DNA from: Candidatus Dependentiae bacterium
GTDB taxonomy: Bacteria > Babelota > Babeliae > Babelales > RVW-14
Assembly: GCA_018266175.1 (NCBI GenBank)
Contig: JAFEAY010000003.1
Span: 186,001-250,000 of the forward strand
Length of the DNA stretch: 64,000 nucleotides
Reading direction: 5' to 3'
This document shows, one piece after another, positions 35,195-43,813 of the stretch. Both the position numbers and the translations under genes were made by a program. Within the stretch, counting starts at the first letter, position 1. Every line of letters begins with the position of its first letter. The notes below the pieces were generated by a model, which worked only from the letters and a program-made list of their open reading frames with translations, made no database searches and was not told the origin of the DNA.

Positions 35195-38100
35195 ATGATC
35201 AAGAAACAGGCCCTCGTGTGGGGGATAGCTATTATCCTAACAGCGATTGGATCGTTCCATTTATATGGAATGATGAAAACCCCTGAAGGGACCCAAGAGG
35301 CACAAGAAATAAATAGAATCGTTAAAAGTATTAATGACGCTCCAACATCAGTAGCTAAGATTAAGGCTCTGCCACTTTATAAAAGATATGAAGAGCTTAT
35401 CACTCATCCTCACCTTGCAGGTAAGCCATTGGGAAATACGGTTATACCTAAGCTTAAAACAAAAGTTAAAGATACTTTCACAGCAGCAAGTCCAGCCGAT
35501 TTTACTAGTTCTGATGCAAGCGTTCAGGCAAATGTAACTGAATATACAGTCAAAGCTGCCGATGCAGATATTAAAGCCGCCGCTGGAGCTATCGCTGCTT
35601 CAACCGACGCAGAAAAAATTGATCGCATGCTTGCTCAAGTCACTCCACTTGTTAAACCAATTGAAGATGCAATCGTCGCCGCTGCAGCCTTCAAAGCAAG
35701 TGATTATGATCCTCGCTTACTTGCTTTAAAAGCAGGAAAAGATGTTGCTTTCAAATTACCATTTGCTGATTCTTTAGAAAAATTGGCAGGCGCGAACAAC
35801 TATCCAGATAAACTCGCTCAAATCAAAGCTGATATAGCAGCAATTAAAGGAAATCAGCCAGTTAATCTTAAAGACCCACTCACAACTCCTGGCGGAGTTA
35901 AACCAACCGTCAACGGAGGAGCTCTTGCAGAGGTCAAAGATGGCCCAAGTGCCACTGCATTTTACACAGCAGTAAAAGCACTTTCAGACGATATTCTTCC
36001 AAAGCTTAACCTTGATACCATTAAACAAGCTTTTGCTGATGTATCCAGGGCTCCTGGAAAAACGTTTACTTTTGCTGACGGTTCTAAAAAGGTAGCAGGT
36101 GTTGGGGCTACTAGAGTTGAAACTCGAATGCATAAGTACAGCCTGCGTAACAAAATCCTCGCTGCCCTTGGCATTACAACCTACAACGACGCTGATGCTA
36201 ACTTTGCGAACCGCTTTACAGCTACCAAGCCAGACGGCGTTGCAGCAACACTGTTAGCTATTAAAGCTATTGTTGATCCAGCGCGTACAGCATGGATAGA
36301 TGTAGATGGAGTAAATGGAACTCATGGAAAAGATGGTTGCTTCACATCCCTTTCTGCGGCTCAAAAAAATGACGTCAACTATAAGTCTTTCGTAAATGAT
36401 CCAGCAGGAAGCAACGTAGATTACCCTCGCTTCACATCAATAGGCTCAACAGAATATACAAGTTTCAAAAATTTATGGGATGAATTTAATGCTATCTTTA
36501 CTCTAGCACACGGTGCTGTAAGAGGTGCAGCAAAGAGTCTTCCAACAGCAACGAAAGCTGCAAATCCAAACGATCGCATGAAAAAAGACCTCTCTGCTCG
36601 CCTTGCAGCAGCTGAAGCACTTGCTGCAAAACTTGGAGTTGATCACACAACTGCCAATTCAATGAAAAAACTATTGCATGATGTAACGAATCTCAAGGCA
36701 CCAACGCTCGCAAAAATTGCTATTGCTGGAACAGATTATTTCTTTACCGACAATAAAACTAATGGTGGAAACAAATCTTGGAAAGCATTTGCAACCGCTG
36801 CTGACGATCTGGCAAAAACTCTTAAAACACCTGATCAATTAGTTGCTGAAGCCAAAGCGTTTCTTTCAGCATTCCTTGGCAAAAATGCTGCCTTGACCGC
36901 TGATGAACCATCAGTACAACTTACCATTTCAGGCGCAAACAAATCATTGTTTCAAGCGCTGTCTGAATTTAAAACTGATATTGCAAAACGAGCAAAGCAT
37001 ACAGACCTCGATACCGATGCAACACACAGCGCTAACTACAAACTTATTAAGAAAGTACTGGATCCAAAAGAGTTCAAATCAGTTGATGGTACTGAGCTTG
37101 GTAGCTTCTTTGATACAGCAAATGATTTCGCCTCATTACCAAAAGCAACATTATCAATGGCAACTGGAACCGGTGGCGCAGAATCGGATGATAATAAAAA
37201 GAAATTCTTTGAAGCTGCTCAACAGTTTGTAGCTGAGTTAAAGAAACTTCAACAGGACCTAGGCATAGCTGCAGCAGCTAATGCCGCAGATCGTGGTACA
37301 GCATTCGAAGCACAGGCTACTGCAATGAAAGCAGTTGCAGGATTCTTACCAAATGAAATGCTTGCAATGGGTAAAGACATTCTTGGCTTCTTTGTCGGAC
37401 AAAAGAAGGCCCTGACAAAAGCTATCAATGCTGGCAAGGATGGAAGAAACCTCAATTTCAAGGACAAAACTGGTGGTGGTAAGAAGTATGAAAATCAAAC
37501 CTGGTTTGAAGCTCTTACTTGGCTGAAGAAGCGCTTAGACGCACGCGGTATCGTCGCCAATGATGCTGGAACTGATGCAGAAAAGATGCTTTATTCTATC
37601 AACGAGCTTTTTGATCCAGCGCAATCTACAGGTACTGTTTCTGGTACAACGGAGAGTCTTGCAGACTTCAATATAACAGCTAATTTCCCTGCAACAGTTA
37701 CGAATGCTGCTATTAATCCTAAAGCTGCAAGTGATGATGATAAGCATCTCTTCTACGAAGCAGCAAAAGCATTCAGAACTAAACTAAATGCAATTTGTAA
37801 TAAGTTCTCAGATCCTATAACTGATACAACCGGCAACAAATTTGAGGATAATTCACGTGCATTGCTCGATGCGCCAACATTAATGACGCAAACCAAAGTG
37901 GCACCAGGCATTACGGCACCAGGATTCGATCCTGCTACTGTCGCTACCTTCCTTGATGCAATGACCATCCAAGACGTATGGAGAATTGCAACCGGTGCGT
38001 ACCGCATGATCCGTGACGTGGCGTTCCGCGTACATCCATCACAACTTCGGGATGCAACTGGAGCTAACTTAGGCGTAATTCCAGCAGCTTACACCGATGC

Positions 38101-39439
38101 GGTTGGACTCCTCAATGCCTACCACACCTTTGATGCGCTCACAGCAGTGAATTTAGATAATGCGCTGTACGGAAAAGTTAAAACTGCATGGAATACCGGC
38201 GCTAACCTTGCGGACAAACAAACTGCACTCGGCACAATTCTGACGGATGCCAAAACACTTGCTGGTCGATTGGTAACCTTTATGCGCGATGGCCGTATAC
38301 AGGCACTTGCAGCGCTGTCTACTGCAAATGGTGCTTTCGCATTTCATTCAACTAATGCTGCTATCAACACTGCAATTGAAGCTGTGGTTGGAACGGTCAA
38401 CGATAACAACGCAGCAAATACCATCTACGGCAAATTGAAGGCAGCAACAGAGACGTATGATCAGCTGCATGACCTTGCAAGCAAGATTCATCCAACACAT
38501 GGAGTTCCTCATGATCAAGCAGATCTCTGCGCGGCACTTAATAGCTACCGCACAGAAATGATGGAGTTCATTGCTGATCCGTTGCACTGGAATGCGCGTA
38601 ATAAACTTGCAACTGTAGCTGATGCTAATCACTCAAGGGATAATATTATTGAACCAACGAAAGTCAGACTTGCAACCTGGGCAACAACCGGATCAAAGCT
38701 TGCTGATCTTACTAAGCAAGGCACCCCATCAGCTAAACTCACCGCAGATCAACTCAAGCTTCAAGAACTCCTTGGTGCACCCGGTGGTACTATTTATGGT
38801 CTCTGGTTCTGGGCAAATGATATCGCTGAGCAATTGCCACCAAAAGCAATTGTTGGCACGCCAAAACCAACCGATGCTGTCTACAACACATACGCTGCTG
38901 CAATTGATAATGCAAGGGCCTTGTTAAATAACGCTCTGGCCGGCCAAGCAAGTATTCAGAACAAAGTGGCGGTGATAAAAACAAAAGCTGAAGCTGATGC
39001 ATTGCTTACAAGCTTGAATGATGCGGTTGTTGCGCTTGAAGGTGCATTGTTTCAAGTGCTGACCCATCAGGTAGCACCAATTGAAAAAACGATTGCATTC
39101 TTAACACCTGTGGTTTCAGGTATTAAGTTTACTGCTACACTTGATAATGCAAGCACCAAAGAGTTCACGCTATTTAGTGCTGCTCAATTAGGTGCGAAAA
39201 AAACAGAAACAATTGCAACACTGAAAGCAACTCTTCCATCATCAACTTTACAAATCTTATTTACGGGGCTTGGCGGAGCAACGATTCTACCTAAGAATGT
39301 GAGTACAAAGAGAGCTCAATTTATTATCGACGCACAGGCGGCATTAGAGTTAAATAGAGCTAATATTAAGGCTGCAGGATTTACCGATAGCAATGTTAAT
39401 GACTTAAAAGCAGCGATAGGTGAAAAGTATAGAAAATAG
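35195..39439 (+). CDS. Giant exported Ala-rich repeat protein (1414 aa)
   Basis: Unknown. An N-terminal export signal (MIKKQALVWGIAIILTAIG) is followed by a very long, mostly helical, Ala/Lys/Asp-rich protein. A unit of about 180 residues is repeated in the middle: NKSWKAFATAADDLAKTL (about nt 36770), NKSLFQALSEFKTDIAK (about 36940) and NQTWFEALTWLKKRLDA (about 37495) open related segments. Two of these are followed by a LDPKEF/FDPAQS segment and then SDDNKKKFFEAAQQFVAEL or SDDDKHLFYEAAKAFRTKL. Further on, KIHPTHG and RVHPSQL recur. AAAGGG upstream selects the ATG at 35195. No membrane anchor is seen after the signal. It could be a surface or secreted coat/adhesin; this is inference. Confidence 0.82.
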   Translation: MIKKQALVWGIAIILTAIGSFHLYGMMKTPEGTQEAQEINRIVKSINDAPTSVAKIKALPLYKRYEELITHPHLAGKPLGNTVIPKLKTKVKDTFTAASPADFTSSDASVQANVTEYTVKAADADIKAAAGAIAASTDAEKIDRMLAQVTPLVKPIEDAIVAAAAFKASDYDPRLLALKAGKDVAFKLPFADSLEKLAGANNYPDKLAQIKADIAAIKGNQPVNLKDPLTTPGGVKPTVNGGALAEVKDGPSATAFYTAVKALSDDILPKLNLDTIKQAFADVSRAPGKTFTFADGSKKVAGVGATRVETRMHKYSLRNKILAALGITTYNDADANFANRFTATKPDGVAATLLAIKAIVDPARTAWIDVDGVNGTHGKDGCFTSLSAAQKNDVNYKSFVNDPAGSNVDYPRFTSIGSTEYTSFKNLWDEFNAIFTLAHGAVRGAAKSLPTATKAANPNDRMKKDLSARLAAAEALAAKLGVDHTTANSMKKLLHDVTNLKAPTLAKIAIAGTDYFFTDNKTNGGNKSWKAFATAADDLAKTLKTPDQLVAEAKAFLSAFLGKNAALTADEPSVQLTISGANKSLFQALSEFKTDIAKRAKHTDLDTDATHSANYKLIKKVLDPKEFKSVDGTELGSFFDTANDFASLPKATLSMATGTGGAESDDNKKKFFEAAQQFVAELKKLQQDLGIAAAANAADRGTAFEAQATAMKAVAGFLPNEMLAMGKDILGFFVGQKKALTKAINAGKDGRNLNFKDKTGGGKKYENQTWFEALTWLKKRLDARGIVANDAGTDAEKMLYSINELFDPAQSTGTVSGTTESLADFNITANFPATVTNAAINPKAASDDDKHLFYEAAKAFRTKLNAICNKFSDPITDTTGNKFEDNSRALLDAPTLMTQTKVAPGITAPGFDPATVATFLDAMTIQDVWRIATGAYRMIRDVAFRVHPSQLRDATGANLGVIPAAYTDAVGLLNAYHTFDALTAVNLDNALYGKVKTAWNTGANLADKQTALGTILTDAKTLAGRLVTFMRDGRIQALAALSTANGAFAFHSTNAAINTAIEAVVGTVNDNNAANTIYGKLKAATETYDQLHDLASKIHPTHGVPHDQADLCAALNSYRTEMMEFIADPLHWNARNKLATVADANHSRDNIIEPTKVRLATWATTGSKLADLTKQGTPSAKLTADQLKLQELLGAPGGTIYGLWFWANDIAEQLPPKAIVGTPKPTDAVYNTYAAAIDNARALLNNALAGQASIQNKVAVIKTKAEADALLTSLNDAVVALEGALFQVLTHQVAPIEKTIAFLTPVVSGIKFTATLDNASTKEFTLFSAAQLGAKKTETIATLKATLPSSTLQILFTGLGGATILPKNVSTKRAQFIIDAQAALELNRANIKAAGFTDSNVNDLKAAIGEKYRK

Positions 39440-39495
39440 TAAATAACACAATTGTGTAAGTTAATTTTTAACATATTATGCTTAAGGAGAATACC

Positions 39496-39831
39496 GTGTT
39501 GAATATGTGCAGAAAAATATTAATACTACTATTGCTTTCCCAGGGGTTATACACTACTAAGTCTTTTGCGGCTACAAAAGCTGAACTACAAGGAGCTGTT
39601 GAATCACTTATAAAGGAAATTGACACATTTGTAACAGATAAAATAGACCCAATAGTTGTGGCTGGAAATGCTCTTGTAGCTGAACAGACTACCGGCACTC
39701 TAATTGATGGATCAGGCGATGTATCCGCGACAGGAATTGGTTATGTACATGAAATAGCCGACGGGCTAACGGGAATTGAATTTAGAGAATTAGATCAAAC
39801 TGATATTGATAAAATTTATATCCCGCAATAG
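39496..39831 (+). CDS. Small exported protein
   Basis: Not recognised. A signal peptide (about residues 4-24, MCRKILILLLLSQGLYTTKS) is followed by about 85 residues with a helical segment (LQGAVESLIKEIDTFVTDKI) and a Gly/Asp-rich part. I choose the GTG at 39496 because AAGGAG sits 6 bp upstream; the ATG at 39505 is an alternative and an ATG at 39478 lies before the RBS. It follows the giant protein by 56 bp on the same strand and precedes a strong terminator, so the two may form an operon. Confidence 0.68.
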   Translation: MLNMCRKILILLLLSQGLYTTKSFAATKAELQGAVESLIKEIDTFVTDKIDPIVVAGNALVAEQTTGTLIDGSGDVSATGIGYVHEIADGLTGIEFRELDQTDIDKIYIPQ

Positions 39832-39857
39832 GTTGATGCTGCAAATAATTAAGACTG

Positions 39858-39892
39858 AAAAAGGGCTTCGCTTTTTACGGCGAAGCCTTTTT
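39858..39892. terminator. Bidirectional terminator
   Basis: GGCTTCGC (39864-39871) pairs with GCGAAGCC (39880-39887), flanked by A and T runs on both sides, between convergent genes. Confidence 0.85.
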
Positions 39893-39915
39893 CCATTACT
39901 TGGATCCCAACCTTG

Positions 39916-39943
39916 CCACGCCATAGCTTTATGCCACGGCGGG
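39916..39943. repeat. Short palindromic repeat, intergenic copy
   Basis: CCACGCCATAGCTTTATGCC continuing ACGGCGGG; same family as in ftsK and uppP. A GGATCCC half-element lies just before it. Confidence 0.55.
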
Positions 39944-39996
39944 CCCCCCAAACTTCATATCTGAGCGAGTCGGTCAGTCTTTAATATCTTATTATA

Positions 39997-41472
39997 TTAA
40001 ACTAAGTTTCTGAACTTATTAATAAACGTGTATGTCTGAAACACATTCTGAATATCTTGGCAATCGTCTTGACGAGCTTGATAAACAGCGTATGATCGCA
40101 AACCAACTAGAGAAAGATGTGCAAGCAAATCTTGACGCGTATTGTTCTGAGGCAAGCTGTTCAAGTAAGCTTGAGCTGCATCTTTGGTAGCAAAACATGC
40201 TTTAACTTTCTCACCAAGTGCAACATACACCGCATGAAGGTTTGCTCTTTGGGCTTCAGCTGCAAAATCATCAGCGGTAGCTACTCTATGTAACTCTTCA
40301 GCTTGTACACGCAATGCTTGAAAATACGCAATAACTGCATCCACATTGCCACCATCAGCAGCAACATCAGGAGCAACTAAGCCATGAAGTGCACGGTTGA
40401 TGTCATTAAACGCGCTGTTTGCATCTTCTACAAACAGACCTGCGCCCTTTTTACCTGAAAAAGCCCAGTTCCATCCAGCTTTAACACCGTTCCAGGTAGC
40501 CTTAACAGGAGCAACTGTTGCGTAGTAAGCAGGGGTAACGGTTGCATGGTACGCAACATTACCAACAGACTTTGCAGCCTTGCTGATCAAGCCAGGTTTT
40601 GCGAGGCGCTCTACTTCTTCTTGGTTTGCAGCATGAAAGCGAGCCGTGAGGTCTGCTTTTGCTTGAAGGATTTGAGCATCAAAAGCATCAACATCAACAT
40701 CAGCAAGACGAGCTTTGCGTGCTGCACGGGCAACGATACGAGCTTCTGCCAAGGTATACATGTGAGCTTTATTTGCTTGAGCGGCTGTCATTGTTGGGAT
40801 AGCATTAACTATAGTTATTGTAAAATTAGCAATATAGTCTTTGTAGTCTTGTTCGGCTATATCAGAACGACATAAATCGACAATCAAGATATCTTTAAGG
40901 GATTGGCCAATTTTGAGTTCATCACGTTGCTTAAGCAATTCAGCTTTTGCAGCATTATCAAGACCATTACATCTTTTTGCAATGTTCAAAAGAGTGATCA
41001 TGTTTTTCTTGTTTACATACGCTTTAACAGCGTTGATGTAGTTAACAACTGAGTCATGAGCAACATCTTTTCGAAGTGTTTTAAGAAGAACAAGCTTTGC
41101 TTCAAATGCAGCTGCTGCATCTTCAACTTCAATAATGTCAGCTGTTTTATAGCCAGCGGCTACAGCTTTTTTGTTATGTTCGGTTGCAGTAGTTGAAGCT
41201 GCAATCAACTCAGTTTCTTTAGCAGCAATCGCTTGTCTTACTGAAGAACGTTTGAAACCGGCTTCTTGATCAATCAACGAAGTTCTAAGCGTATTTGCAA
41301 GGACTTGCTTGAGAGCAGCCTTGAAATCGGTAACTTTTTGACCGATGTTCTCAGCGGTAATGTTTTGGATAGCTGTAACTGGTTGAACAACAGCGACGGT
41401 GTCTGCATGCAATGAAAGCATGCCACAAAACGTAAGTGCAGCGGCACCTAAAGATCGTCTTACAAAATTCAT
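39997..41472 (-). CDS. Exported Ala-rich helical protein
   Basis: Not recognised. A signal peptide (about 1-24, LGAAALTFCGMLSLHADT) is followed by about 465 residues that look almost wholly helical and Ala-rich, with one Tyr/Trp-containing hydrophobic region (about 315-340: YHATVTPAYYATVAPVKATW, then NGVKAGWNWAFSGKKG). Near-repeats YHATVTP and YYATVAP occur there. Start at MNFVRRS because GGAGG lies 6 bp before it; the upstream codon at 41484 adds 4 residues. Composition resembles the giant protein encoded convergently beside it. Function unknown. Confidence 0.75.
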   Translation of the reverse strand: MNFVRRSLGAAALTFCGMLSLHADTVAVVQPVTAIQNITAENIGQKVTDFKAALKQVLANTLRTSLIDQEAGFKRSSVRQAIAAKETELIAASTTATEHNKKAVAAGYKTADIIEVEDAAAAFEAKLVLLKTLRKDVAHDSVVNYINAVKAYVNKKNMITLLNIAKRCNGLDNAAKAELLKQRDELKIGQSLKDILIVDLCRSDIAEQDYKDYIANFTITIVNAIPTMTAAQANKAHMYTLAEARIVARAARKARLADVDVDAFDAQILQAKADLTARFHAANQEEVERLAKPGLISKAAKSVGNVAYHATVTPAYYATVAPVKATWNGVKAGWNWAFSGKKGAGLFVEDANSAFNDINRALHGLVAPDVAADGGNVDAVIAYFQALRVQAEELHRVATADDFAAEAQRANLHAVYVALGEKVKACFATKDAAQAYLNSLPQNNTRQDLLAHLSLVGLRSYAVYQARQDDCQDIQNVFQTYTFINKFRNLV

Positions 41473-41484
41473 AATAACCTCCAT

Positions 41485-42243
41485 ACGAATAAGAAATAGA
41501 CGAAAAACATTTTCTACGAGTATTTTATATTATTCACATTGGTGAGTAATACTTCTGTTACTATAACAAAAGTAAATTCGGGCTGCAAACGGGGGGTGGT
41601 TTACAGGGGTGGCACCCCTGTAGGCTAGAAGGATGGTATTTGATGGATGGTTGTTATCCTAAACTCAAAGCTCAACCTGCTTTAGATTATGGTTTTTATC
41701 TAAACTCCCGTGTTTCGTAGGTACGCGGTACCTACCATCCTCCTACGTTCTACGAACTATGGCGGACAGGCCCGCCAAGGTACATCCCGCTCATGCTGAG
41801 TGCCCAGCTTGCTGGGTGTATCGAAGCACCTTGGAAACCCCACCAAAATTTGTCCAACTCTTAATTACTCTTTTTTCGAAGCCTTAGCAACGGGTTGGCT
41901 AAGTTCGCAAGGCGCTCAAGGCCACCCTGTTGCTTTAAGTTCACCAAAATTACTCTGTACCTGTTATAAATTCCGCCTGAGCTCTAACAAGCCGGAGCCT
42001 GTCCGCTTAAGTTCACTACGACTAAGCTCCCGACGTCGCCCTCTGGGCTATGGCGAGGCAGGCAGGATAAACTCTGTTCAAAGAACGAAGGCGGGAGCAA
42101 GGTTGAAGAGATTCAGCTGTGCGGCGCTCTTCGACTAAGCCTATACCTGCAAGTCGCACAGATTATTGACCCGTGTTACCAAATTTGATAACATTCTATT
42201 AGGTGTAAGCCATATTTTTTTAAAATCTCAAACAGGTGTTTTA
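41485..42243. other. Gene-free repeat region
   Basis: Holds the promoter region of the 495-aa gene, a compact hairpin ACAGGGGT-GGC-ACCCCTGT at 41603-41621, the composite repeat copy 2 and a palindromic-repeat module near 42031-42062 (CGTCGCCCTCTGGGCTATGG). An open frame at 41800-42138 is a by-product of the repeats. Confidence 0.6.
41717..41960. repeat. Composite repeat, copy 2 (inverted relative to 32895-33200)
   Basis: Blocks 41717-41776, 41829-41847, 41877-41908 and 41919-41942 match, in reverse complement, the four blocks of copy 1. The insert at 41777-41828 (CTCATGCTGAGTGCCCAGCT) replaces the different module found at that place in copy 1. Confidence 0.75.
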
Positions 42244-42688
42244 ATGAAAAAACATACCTCTAAAAAAGTTTTAACCGTGTTTTTCTATCAAGATAAACCG
42301 GGAAAAGCACCTGCTTTAGAATTTATATAACGCGAACTCGATAATTCAAATTCTTTGTATTGACCCACTGGCTCAGTTGATTATCGATTTTCTAGGATGT
42401 CATCCCAAACTTGATTTGGGATCCAGCTGAATACGTTACAACAAAGTTTTTTATACGATGGGATTTGATAAATATTATTGAAGCTTTTTTGATGGATTCC
42501 ATCGATAATTTACGAATGAACAGGGCTTGTGGGAATTAAAAACCAATTTGAGTAATAGAATTGCTCGATTTATTTTTGTTGTCAGAGATAATCAGATAGC
42601 AGTATTGCATGGCTTTATTAAAAAAACTCAGAAAACTCCGCGACAAGAAATTGAACTTGCACTCAGTAGATTAAAGAAGCTGGAATAA
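42244..42688 (+). pseudogene. RelE/Gp49-type toxin split by a repeat insertion
   Basis: The 5' part (42244-42330) encodes a typical N-terminus, VLTVFFYQDKPGKAPALEFI, then a stop. The 3' part (about 42552-42688) encodes ARFIFVVRDNQIAVLHGFIK and KTQKTPRQEIELALSRLKK, the typical C-terminus of this family, ending 17 bp before an HTH antitoxin gene. About 220 bp between them is noncoding and includes the GGATCCC/GGGATGACA element, so insertion (with possible loss of the middle) inactivated the toxin. Confidence 0.75.
42398..42425. repeat. GGATCCC/GGGATGACA palindromic element within the broken toxin
   Basis: TGTCATCCCAAACTTGATTT continuing GGGATCCA; reverse-complement relative of the element at 33285. 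Confidence 0.75.
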
Positions 42689-42705
42689 AGAGAAGGATTT
42701 TAATC

Positions 42706-42996
42706 ATGAAAAAATTCAATAAAAAGCATAGAGGGCAAACACTTGACAGCTTTCTTAAAGAAGAAGGAATTCTTGAGAAAACAGAAGCCGTTGCTCTTAA
42801 ACGGATCATAGCATATCAATTGCTTGCTATTCTTGAAAATGAAAGCATCACTCAGACCGAGCTTGCTCAGAGAATGAAAACAAGTAAAGCTGCAATTAAT
42901 AGACTACTCAACCCAGAAAACCCCTCAATCACTCTGTCTACTCTTTTAAAAGTTGCACATGCTCTTGGTAAGAATCTTCAGATCTCTATTGCATAA
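42706..42996 (+). CDS. XRE/HigA-type antitoxin, orphaned by toxin loss
   Basis: 96-aa HTH protein: ITQTELAQRMKTSKAAINRL is the helix-turn-helix, followed by STLLKVAHALGKNLQISI. The N-terminal extension (KKHRGQTLDSFLKEEGILE) is typical of antitoxins paired with RelE-type toxins. AAGGA before the ATG. Its toxin immediately upstream is broken, yet the antitoxin frame is intact; it may still regulate or protect against related toxins. Confidence 0.85.
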   Translation: MKKFNKKHRGQTLDSFLKEEGILEKTEAVALKRIIAYQLLAILENESITQTELAQRMKTSKAAINRLLNPENPSITLSTLLKVAHALGKNLQISIA

Positions 42997-43073
42997 CATT
43001 CAGCAGAGGTAAAGCAAAATGGATAAAAGACCTGATTATGAAACATTTAAGCTCAGTTAACAGAGAATACCCT

Positions 43074-43382
43074 ATGAAAACAAAAAAGCTTAATGATTAC
43101 ATTCAAACTCGTCTTACAAAAAAAGAGATTGCAGCCATCGATAAACAAGCGCGGCTTGAAGTGCAAGCTCTTAAATCATTACAAAATGATATTACGTGCG
43201 CAATGAATGATTATATGAAGGAAAAAAACATTGGATTTAATGAGCTTGTGCAGCGATTGAATGTAAGCCCTGCACATATAGCCAAAATCAAAAAAGGTGA
43301 AGCAAACTTAACGCTATCAAGCATCGCACGTATTTTTGCACTACTTGAGCAAGAACCTCATTTAGTATTTAACAAAAAATAG
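43074..43382 (+). CDS. HTH-type (XRE-like) regulator/antitoxin
   Basis: 102-residue protein with NIGFNELVQRLNVSPAHIAK as a helix-turn-helix and a charged N-terminal part (LNDYIQTRLTKKEIAAIDKQ). Similar in plan to antitoxins, but no toxin gene is adjacent. The RBS is weak, and an in-frame ATG at 43038 would add 12 residues. Just upstream, at 43019-43060, MDKRPDYETFKLS followed by a stop looks like the clipped start of another antitoxin. Confidence 0.65.
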   Translation: MKTKKLNDYIQTRLTKKEIAAIDKQARLEVQALKSLQNDITCAMNDYMKEKNIGFNELVQRLNVSPAHIAKIKKGEANLTLSSIARIFALLEQEPHLVFNKK

Positions 43383-43390
43383 TTAAAACT

Positions 43391-43650
43391 ATGAATCAAA
43401 GACCAGAACAATACTCAGCAAGCGGACAGGTTGCTCCCCTATAACCCCACATGAAGGGGGGCTTGCGGCAGAACCTGCCTGCCGCGCACCAGAAAAGCAA
43501 TTTCTCTATCACAATATCGTAGATTGCCGATCTGATAACGCTATTGACAGAGCCTACTATGAAATCAAGACTGAAGCACTCGGAAGTCAAAAACTTCAGT
43601 GTTATTCCGAATCTGAGAAGACAGAGTCGATTACCACATTTTATGTCTAA
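43391..43650 (+). pseudogene. Probable gene remnant, frameshifted
   Basis: Starts MNQRPEQYSASGQVAPL then stops; after a frame change the strand reads ITPHEGGLAAEPA, then QFLYHNIVDCRSDNAIDRAY and ends SITTFYV at 43650. The GGLAAEPACRAPE part comes from repeat-like DNA (43455-43490). The product is not recognised. Confidence 0.4.
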
Positions 43651-43680
43651 AGGATAACACTCCTTATTCAAGCCACCTCA

Positions 43681-43716
43681 GCAATTCCTGATTTTTGTTT
43701 AAAAATCGGGAATTGC
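43681..43716. repeat. 16-bp stem-loop without T run
   Basis: GCAATTCCTGATTTTT and AAAAATCGGGAATTGC around GTTT. It is followed by two copies of CACTCCGTAAATTA about 38 bp apart, just upstream of the AAA/DUF4143 gene. Confidence 0.75.
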
Positions 43717-43813
43717 ACTCCGTAAATTAGTATTAAAATATGGACTTACACTCCGTAAATTACTACAATTATAAGGATCTACTATGAATAATTTGATTTT
43801 TAGGAGAATTTCT

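Noticed and set aside
41800-42138. Open frame of 112 codons with mixed composition
   Set aside because: It runs through the composite repeat and palindromic modules, has no RBS, and matches the translation of repeat DNA.
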